Shown one piece after another: positions 58,275-64,000 of a DNA stretch of 64,000 bases. Position 1 is the stretch's first letter; every line of letters begins with the position of its first letter. A program made the translations under genes and the position numbers. The notes under the pieces are model-generated. The model worked only from the letters and a program-made list of their open reading frames with translations, was not told the origin of the DNA and ran no database searches. This DNA is from Agromyces sp. LHK192 (GTDB lineage Bacteria; Actinomycetota; Actinomycetes; Actinomycetales; Microbacteriaceae), in NCBI RefSeq assembly GCF_004006235.1, contig NZ_CP034753.1:3038001-3102000 (forward strand), written 5' to 3'.

Positions 58275-59480
58275 TCAGTGCCGCTCGCAGGCCAGCTCCT
58301 CCCGGGCGACGTCCGGCGCCACGACGCCGGCCCCGACGATCAGCGCCATCGAGAGCGCGAACGATCCGACGAGCGCGAGCGGCCTTGCACGCGCCGACGA
58401 GCCCGCCCGACGGAACGGGTCCTCGATCCATCGCTTCGATGCGGCCGCGACGGCGAACGAGAGCACGATCAGGAGCACCATCATCCACGGCGGGCTCGCC
58501 ACCCCGGTCACGTAGGGCGCGAACATGATGATCGGCCAGTGCCAGAGGTAGAGCGAGTACGAGAGGTCGCCGGCCCATTGGACCGGGGCGAGTCCCGCGA
58601 TACCGCTCGGCGACCACCGCGGAGCGGGCATCCCCGCCCAGATGACGAGCGCGGTGCCCAGCACCGGCAGCAGCGCCACCGCACCGGGGAACGCCTCGGG
58701 CGTCCGGAAGGTCAGGATCGGCGCCAGGATCGCCGCGAGTCCCAGCCAGGATGCCGCCGCGCGGAGGTTCGCTCCGCCGGCTCGCGCCCGCCCGGTCGCG
58801 AGCAGCACGGCGAGCAGACCGCCGACGCCGAACTCCCAAGTGCGGGTGAGCGTCGAGAAGTAGGCGAGGTTGTGATCCTGCGCGGTGACGGCGAGGCACA
58901 GCGCGAACGATCCGACCGTGACCGCCCCGAGCCCGAGGAGCACGACGCGGCGGGCGTCGTACCCGCGCCGGGCGGCGACCCAGAGCGCCAGGATCAGCAG
59001 CAGCGGCCAGACGAGGTAGAACTGCTCCTCGACCGAGAGCGACCAGAAGTGCTGCACGGGTGTCGAGGCGAGGTCGTCGCGCGCGGGGTTCTGGGAGTCG
59101 GCCGCGAGTTGCCAGTTCTCCACGTACAGCGCGCTCGCGACGATCTCGCGGAACCACTGGAACCACTCCTGCTTCGGCACGAACGCCAACGTCGCCGCCG
59201 CGACCGCGGCGAGCACGACGACGGCGGCCGGAAGGATGCGACGGGCCCGGCGCAGGTAGAACCGGCCGAGCGAGATGCGTCCGTCGCGCTGGTGCTCGCG
59301 GAACAGCATCCCGGTGATCAGGAAGCCCGACACGACGAAGAAGACGTCGACGCCGAGGTATCCGGCCGGCGCGACCGCGGGCCACCCGTGGTGCAGCACG
59401 ACCGCGCCCACTGCGAGGGCCCGAAGCGCCTGGATCTCGGGACGGGTGCCCGAGCGGACGGTGCGTTCGATTTCCCCCAT
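58275..59480 (-). CDS. acyltransferase family 3 (OafA/YrhL-like) membrane protein
   Basis: 401 aa with about ten hydrophobic helices. N-terminal signature RPEIQALRALAVGAVVLHHGWPAVAPAGYLGVDVFFVVSGFLITGML with the conserved His of acyltransferase_3, then RFYLRRARRILPAAV and HFWSLSVEEQFYLVWPLLL. Such enzymes O-acylate surface sugars. The C-terminal SGNH esterase domain found in many actinobacterial relatives is absent; the protein ends after the last helix. ATG 59480 is the family start, but an in-frame ATG at 59498 is possible and neither has a good ribosome site. Inserted between tuf and rpsJ together with osmC. Confidence 0.85.
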   Translation of the reverse strand: MGEIERTVRSGTRPEIQALRALAVGAVVLHHGWPAVAPAGYLGVDVFFVVSGFLITGMLFREHQRDGRISLGRFYLRRARRILPAAVVVLAAVAAATLAFVPKQEWFQWFREIVASALYVENWQLAADSQNPARDDLASTPVQHFWSLSVEEQFYLVWPLLLILALWVAARRGYDARRVVLLGLGAVTVGSFALCLAVTAQDHNLAYFSTLTRTWEFGVGGLLAVLLATGRARAGGANLRAAASWLGLAAILAPILTFRTPEAFPGAVALLPVLGTALVIWAGMPAPRWSPSGIAGLAPVQWAGDLSYSLYLWHWPIIMFAPYVTGVASPPWMMVLLIVLSFAVAAASKRWIEDPFRRAGSSARARPLALVGSFALSMALIVGAGVVAPDVAREELACERH

Positions 59481-59637
59481 CGATCCATACCAACACATCG
59501 TCGCCGGCGATCCCACCCCGTGTGCGGGATGCTCGGTGGGAATCCCCTCCGAACCGGTGAAGGATGCTCCGGAACGCGACACCTGACGGAAACGCCGGCG
59601 GCCGAGGAGCGATCGGACCAGGCGCGCGGGACGCGAA

Positions 59638-59669
59638 AACGGGGCCGGGCCCGAAGGCCCGACCCCGTT
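59638..59669 (-). terminator. terminator of the str operon (after tuf)
   Basis: AACGGGGTCGGGCC / GGCCCGGCCCCGTT stem with a TTCG loop on the minus strand, followed by TTTT; 63 nt after the tuf stop. Confidence 0.85.
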
Positions 59670-59731
59670 CAGGTCGCAGTCGCGAATCTCGGTACGCGTC
59701 GCGCTTCGCGCGGCGCTACTCGATCACCGTC

Positions 59732-60922
59732 TTACTTGACGATCTTCGTGACGGTACCGGCGCCGACCGTACGACCACCCTCACGGATGGCGAAGCCGAG
59801 GCCCTCCTCCATGGCGATCGGCTGGATGAGCTCGACCGTCATGTCGGTGGTGTCCCCGGGCATGACCATCTCGGTGCCCTCGGGCAGCGTGATGACGCCG
59901 GTGACGTCGGTGGTGCGGAAGTAGAACTGCGGACGGTAGTTCGCGTAGAACGGGTTGTGACGCCCGCCCTCCTCCTTGGAGAGGATGTACGCGGTGCCCT
60001 CGAAGTTCGTGTGCGGGGTGACCGAGCCGGGGGCCACGACGACCTGGCCGCGCTCGACGTCCTCGCGCTTGGTGCCGCGGAGCAGGAGACCGCAGTTCTC
60101 GCCGGCCCAGGCCTCGTCGAGCTGCTTGTGGAACATCTCGATGCCCGTGACGGTGGTCTTCTGCGTCGGGCGGATGCCGACGATCTCGACCTCGGAGTTG
60201 ATCTTCAGCGTGCCGCGCTCGGCGCGACCCGTGACGACCGTGCCACGACCGGTGATGGTGAAGACGTCCTCGATGGGCATGAGGAACGGCTTGTCCTTGT
60301 CACGCACCGGGTCGGGGATGTTCTCGTCGACGGCGTCCATCAGGTCGAGGACCGACTGGACCCACTTCTCGTCGCCCTCGAGCGCCTTGAGGCCCGAGAC
60401 GCGCACGACCGGAGCGTCCTCGGCGAAGCCCTGGCTGGCGAGCAGCTCCGAGACCTCGAGCTCGACGAGCTCCAGGATCTCCTCGTCGTCGACCATGTCC
60501 GACTTGTTCAGCGCGACGAGCAGGTAGGGCACGCCGACCTGCTTGGCGAGCAGCACGTGCTCACGCGTCTGAGCCATCGGGCCGTCGGTCGCCGCGACCA
60601 CGAGGATCGCGCCGTCCATCTGAGCCGCGCCGGTGATCATGTTCTTGATGTAGTCGGCGTGACCCGGGGCGTCGACGTGCGCGTAGTGGCGCTTCGGCGT
60701 CTCGTACTCGACGTGCGAGATGTTGATCGTGATGCCGCGCTGGCGCTCCTCGGGAGCCGAGTCGATCGACGCGAAGTCGCGCTGCACGTTGGTGGCCGAC
60801 GGGTACTTGTCGGCGAGCACCTTCGAGATCGCGGCGGTGAGCGTCGTCTTGCCGTGGTCGACGTGACCGATCGTGCCGATGTTGACGTGCGGCTTGGTCC
60901 GCTCGAACTTGGCCTTAGCCAC
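59732..60922 (-). CDS. tuf: elongation factor Tu
   Basis: 396 aa, full length. GTPase motifs GHVDHGKT (G1), DAPGHADYI (G3), ALNKSDMV (G4); C-terminal barrels end [17 protein letters not shown] 60922 with GAGGAGG upstream. Delivers aminoacyl-tRNA to the A site. A TAACAT box in the 111-bp gap after fusA could give it extra transcription. Confidence 0.98.
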   Translation of the reverse strand: MAKAKFERTKPHVNIGTIGHVDHGKTTLTAAISKVLADKYPSATNVQRDFASIDSAPEERQRGITINISHVEYETPKRHYAHVDAPGHADYIKNMITGAAQMDGAILVVAATDGPMAQTREHVLLAKQVGVPYLLVALNKSDMVDDEEILELVELEVSELLASQGFAEDAPVVRVSGLKALEGDEKWVQSVLDLMDAVDENIPDPVRDKDKPFLMPIEDVFTITGRGTVVTGRAERGTLKINSEVEIVGIRPTQKTTVTGIEMFHKQLDEAWAGENCGLLLRGTKREDVERGQVVVAPGSVTPHTNFEGTAYILSKEEGGRHNPFYANYRPQFYFRTTDVTGVITLPEGTEMVMPGDTTDMTVELIQPIAMEEGLGFAIREGGRTVGAGTVTKIVK

Positions 60923-60997
60923 TTGGGTCCTCCTCAGGACTTCGTGCAGATTCGCCGGGCGCCGGATTGCGCTCGGTGGTCTGCAGGGTGTGTTGAT

Positions 60998-61003
60998 ATG
61001 TTA
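60998..61003 (-). promoter_or_regulatory. possible internal -10 for tuf
   Basis: TAACAT on the minus strand about 76 nt before the tuf GTG; no good -35 at 17 bp. Confidence 0.35.
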
Positions 61004-61033
61004 CGCGACCCGGTCGGGCTGCGCTCCCAGGGG

Positions 61034-63148
61034 CTATTCGCCCTTGTTCTTCTGGACGATCTCGTCGGCCACAGCCTTCGGGACCTCCGCGTAGCTCTCG
61101 AACTCCATCGAGTACACCGCGCGGCCCGAGGTCTTCGACCGAAGGTCACCGATGTATCCGAACATCTCCGAGAGCGGGACGTGCGCACGCACGACCTTCA
61201 CACCGGCGGCGTCCTCCATGGACTGGATCTGGCCGCGGCGCGAGTTCAGGTCGCCGATGACGTCGCCCATGTACTCCTCGGGAGTACGGACCTCGACGCT
61301 CATCAGCGGTTCGAGCAGGACGGGGGCTGCCTTGCGGGCGGCCTCCTTGAAGCCCATCGAGCCCGCGATCTTGAACGCCATCTCCGAGGAGTCGACGTCG
61401 TGCGCGGCACCGTCGAGCAGGCGCGCCTTGACGCCCACCATCGGGAAGCCGGCGAGCACGCCGTACTGCATGGCGTCCTGGAAGCCCGCGTCGACCGAGG
61501 GGATGTACTCACGGGGGATGCGTCCACCCGTGACCTCGTTCGAGAACTCGTAGGTCTTGTCGCCCTCGACCTCGAGCGGCTCCAGCGCGAACTGGATCTT
61601 CGCGAACTGGCCCGAGCCACCCGTCTGCTTCTTGTGGGTGTAGTCGTGACGCTCGACGGCGCGCTTGATGGTCTCGCGGTACGCGACCTGCGGCTTGCCG
61701 ACGTTCGCCTCGACCTTGAACTCGCGCTTCATGCGGTCCACGAGGATGTCGAGGTGCAGCTCGCCCATGCCCTTGATGACGGTCTGGCCGGTCTCGACGT
61801 TCAGCTCGGTGCGGAACGTCGGGTCCTCTTCGGCGAGCTTCTGGATCGCCGTGCCGAGCTTCTCCTGGTCGGCCTTCGTCTTCGGCTCGATCGCGACCTC
61901 GATCACGGGGTCCGGGAAGGTCATCGACTCGAGCACGACCTGGTTGTCCGGGTCGCACAGGGTGTCACCGGTGGTGGTGTCCTTGAGGCCGATGACGGCG
62001 TAGATGTTGCCCGCGGTGACCGAGTCGACCGGGTTCTCCTTGTTGGCGTGCATCTGGAAGATCTTGCCGATGCGCTCCTTCTTGCCCTTGGTCGAGTTGA
62101 TGACCTGGGCACCCGAGTCGAGACGACCCGAGTAGACGCGCACGTAGGTGAGGCGACCGAAGAACGGGTGCACCGCGACCTTGAACGCGAGCGCGGCGAA
62201 GGGGTCGGTCGCGTCGGGGTGACGCTCGATGACCTCTTCCTCGTTGCGCGGGTTGCGGCCCTCGACGGCCGGCACGTCGAGCGGCGACGGCAGGAAGTCG
62301 ATGACGGCGTCGAGCATCGGCTGGACGCCGCGGTTCTTGAACGCCGAACCGCACAGCACGGGGTAGATCTCCGAGTTGACGGTGAGCTTGCGGATCGCGC
62401 CCTTGATCTCGTCGACCGTGAGCTCCTCGCCGCCGAAGAACTTCTCGAGCAGCGCGTCGTCGGTCTCGGCGACGGTCTCGAGGAGGACCTGGCGGTACTC
62501 GTCGGCCTTGTCCTTCAGGTCGGCGGGGATCTCCTGGACCTCGTACTTGGCGCCCATGGTCACGTCGCCCTTGGCGTCGCCGGGCCACACGAGGGCGCGC
62601 ATCTCGATGAGGTCGATGACGCCGACGAAGTCGTTCTCGGCACCGATCGGGAGCTGCAGCACGAGCGGCTTCGCGCCGAGGCGCGAGACGATCGTGTCGA
62701 CGGTGAAGTAGAAGTCCGCACCGAGCTTGTCCATCTTGTTGACGAAGCAGATGCGCGGGACGTTGTACTTGTCGGCCTGGCGCCACACGGTCTCGGACTG
62801 GGGCTCGACGCCCTCCTTGCCGTCGAACACGGCGACGGCGCCGTCGAGGACGCGCAGCGACCGCTCGACCTCGACCGTGAAGTCGACGTGGCCGGGGGTG
62901 TCGATGATGTTGATCTGGTTCTTGTTCCAGAAGCAGGTCACGGCGGCAGACGTGATCGTGATGCCGCGCTCCTTCTCCTGCTCCATCCAGTCGGTCGTCG
63001 AGGCGCCGTCGTGGGTCTCGCCGATCTTGTGGTTCACGCCCGTGTAGAACAGGATGCGCTCGGTGGTGGTGGTCTTGCCGGCATCGATGTGGGCCATGAT
63101 GCCGATGTTGCGGACCTTGCTCAGGTCGGTGAGCACGTCTTGTGCCAC
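61034..63148 (-). CDS. fusA: elongation factor G
   Basis: 704 aa. [20 protein letters not shown] (G1), [16 protein letters not shown] (G3), [12 protein letters not shown] (G4); domain IV with [15 protein letters not shown] and the C-terminal [16 protein letters not shown] [19 protein letters not shown]. Catalyses translocation and ribosome recycling. GTG 63148 preceded by GGAGGAACCCC. Confidence 0.98.
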   Translation of the reverse strand: MAQDVLTDLSKVRNIGIMAHIDAGKTTTTERILFYTGVNHKIGETHDGASTTDWMEQEKERGITITSAAVTCFWNKNQINIIDTPGHVDFTVEVERSLRVLDGAVAVFDGKEGVEPQSETVWRQADKYNVPRICFVNKMDKLGADFYFTVDTIVSRLGAKPLVLQLPIGAENDFVGVIDLIEMRALVWPGDAKGDVTMGAKYEVQEIPADLKDKADEYRQVLLETVAETDDALLEKFFGGEELTVDEIKGAIRKLTVNSEIYPVLCGSAFKNRGVQPMLDAVIDFLPSPLDVPAVEGRNPRNEEEVIERHPDATDPFAALAFKVAVHPFFGRLTYVRVYSGRLDSGAQVINSTKGKKERIGKIFQMHANKENPVDSVTAGNIYAVIGLKDTTTGDTLCDPDNQVVLESMTFPDPVIEVAIEPKTKADQEKLGTAIQKLAEEDPTFRTELNVETGQTVIKGMGELHLDILVDRMKREFKVEANVGKPQVAYRETIKRAVERHDYTHKKQTGGSGQFAKIQFALEPLEVEGDKTYEFSNEVTGGRIPREYIPSVDAGFQDAMQYGVLAGFPMVGVKARLLDGAAHDVDSSEMAFKIAGSMGFKEAARKAAPVLLEPLMSVEVRTPEEYMGDVIGDLNSRRGQIQSMEDAAGVKVVRAHVPLSEMFGYIGDLRSKTSGRAVYSMEFESYAEVPKAVADEIVQKNKGE

Positions 63149-63193
63149 GGGGTTCCTCCGGGATGGATCAGGAACGAACGATGGGGTTTGGGG

Positions 63194-63232
63194 GGCGGAT
63201 GCCTCGCGCGGATCGCGCCCGAGGCATCCGCC
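63194..63232 (-). promoter_or_regulatory. intercistronic hairpin rpsG-fusA
   Basis: Perfect 13-bp stem GGCGGATGCCTCG / CGAGGCATCCGCC around a 13-base GC-rich loop, directly after the rpsG stop. Likely mRNA stability or differential-expression element in rpsL-rpsG-fusA-tuf. Confidence 0.6.
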
Positions 63233-63238
63233 GGCCGA

Positions 63239-63709
63239 CTACCAGCGGTAGTGGGCGAATGCGCGGTTCGACTCGGCCATCTTGTGGGTGTCTTCGCGGC
63301 GCTTGACCGCGGCACCCAGGCCGTTCGAGGCGTCGAGGATCTCGTTGGTGAGACGCTCGGTCATGGTCTTCTCGCGGCGGGCCTTGGCGTAGCTGGTGAG
63401 CCAGCGCAGCGCCAGGGTGTTCGCACGGTGCGGCTTGACCTCGACGGGGACCTGGTAGGTCGAGCCGCCGACGCGGCGCGACCGGACCTCGAGGGTCGGG
63501 CGCACGTTGTCGAGGGCCTTCTTCAGGACCGCGACGGCGTCCTGGCCGGACTTGTTCGCCACGTTCTCGAGCGCCTCGTACACGATGCGCTGGGCGAGGT
63601 CCTTCTTGCCGTCGATGAGGATCTTGTTGACGAGCTGGCTGACGACCGGCGAACCGTAGACCGGGTCGGCGACGACGGGGCGCTTCGGAGCGGGACCCTT
63701 GCGAGGCAT
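63239..63709 (-). CDS. rpsG: 30S ribosomal protein S7
   Basis: 156 aa. [44 protein letters not shown] and [30 protein letters not shown]. Shares one base with the rpsL stop. Confidence 0.98.
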   Translation of the reverse strand: MPRKGPAPKRPVVADPVYGSPVVSQLVNKILIDGKKDLAQRIVYEALENVANKSGQDAVAVLKKALDNVRPTLEVRSRRVGGSTYQVPVEVKPHRANTLALRWLTSYAKARREKTMTERLTNEILDASNGLGAAVKRREDTHKMAESNRAFAHYRW

Positions 63710-64000
63710 TACTTCTTCTCCATCTTCGCGCCGTAGCGGCTACGAGCCTGCTTGCGGTTCTTCACGGCCTGCGTGTCGAGCGCACCGCGGATGATCTTGT
63801 AGCGCACACCGGGGAGGTCCTTCACACGACCGCCGCGGACGAGCACCATCGAGTGCTCCTGCAGGTTGTGGCCCTCACCGGGGATGTAGGCGGTGACCTC
63901 GGTGCCGTTGGAGAGCTTCACACGGGCGACCTTGCGGAGCGCGGAGTTCGGCTTCTTCGGGGTGGTGGTGTACACACGCGTGCACACGCCGCGCTGCTGG
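63709..64000 (-). CDS. rpsL: 30S ribosomal protein S12, 5' end beyond the window
   Basis: The C-terminal 96 residues of S12 are present ([70 protein letters not shown]); about 27 N-terminal residues are cut off at the right edge. The streptomycin-site lysines in [10 protein letters not shown] and [11 protein letters not shown] are wild-type. First gene of the str operon. Confidence 0.97.
   Translation of the reverse strand, partial: QQRGVCTRVYTTTPKKPNSALRKVARVKLSNGTEVTAYIPGEGHNLQEHSMVLVRGGRVKDLPGVRYKIIRGALDTQAVKNRKQARSRYGAKMEKK

Noticed and set aside
59564..63736. A 1390-codon open frame on the plus strand across tuf, fusA and rpsG
   Set aside because: It is the antisense shadow of strongly conserved genes; its Val/Leu/Asp/Arg-rich repeats follow the codon pattern of the opposite strand, and it has no start signal or homology features.

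Overview
The window is about 70% GC, densely packed and mostly single-copy housekeeping DNA from an actinobacterium. Protein features (GuaB3 next to GuaB, actinobacterial GroES with CIRCE sites, THUMP-like methyltransferase, DUF4190 proteins, S9/L15/L17/L29 tails) and the loss of rpsN from the spc cluster fit Microbacteriaceae (Agromyces/Microbacterium-like). The genus is an inference; there is no rRNA or tRNA here to test it. No IS element, prophage, integrase, CRISPR array or tRNA was seen.

Layout. 1-10 kb: a cation-antiporter RCK_C subunit, glpD, guaB3, a TetR regulator with its divergent DoxX target and two clear operators, an ABC-F protein, a PatB/MalY C-S lyase, an ECF-S-like membrane protein, and an AbiEi/DUF559 nuclease-like gene lying between two 79-bp direct repeats. 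10-18 kb: guaB and a branched-chain amino acid ABC transporter (livHMGF on +, livJ convergent on -); LivH carries an unusual secreted beta-sandwich-type N-terminal domain. 18-29 kb: rarD-like exporter, groES with two CIRCE boxes, a THUMP-like methyltransferase, three Pro/Ala-rich membrane proteins, then a coupled operon acpS-alr-tsaE-tsaB-rimI-tsaD (pantetheinylation, D-Ala, t6A tRNA modification), with glmS upstream.

29-64 kb is the translation super-cluster, read on the minus strand from the right edge: rpsL-rpsG-fusA-tuf, then rpsJ-rplC-rplD-rplW-rplB-rpsS-rplV-rpsC-rplP-rpmC-rpsQ-rplN-rplX-rplE-rpsH-rplF-rplR-rpsE-rpmD-rplO-secY-adk-map, then infA-rpmJ-rpsM-rpsK-rpoA-rplQ-truA, rplM-rpsI and glmM. 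Two blocks interrupt the usual order: osmC plus an acyltransferase between tuf and rpsJ, and a complete mannitol PTS (orphan EIIB, ptsH, ptsI, mtlA, mtlF, mtlD, with divergent mtlR) between map and infA.

Across the window, many first genes of transcription units lack a ribosome-binding site and instead have a TANNNT -10 box 6-7 nt before the start codon (leaderless transcripts). In three places the stop codon of the upstream gene is itself the first half of the next gene's -10 box. The most interesting items are this promoter grammar, the repeat-flanked AbiEi/DUF559 gene, the LivH fusion, the triplicated gene tail at 20.84-20.95 kb, and the mannitol module with its orphan EIIB beside an MtlR whose own EIIB-like domain lacks cysteine.
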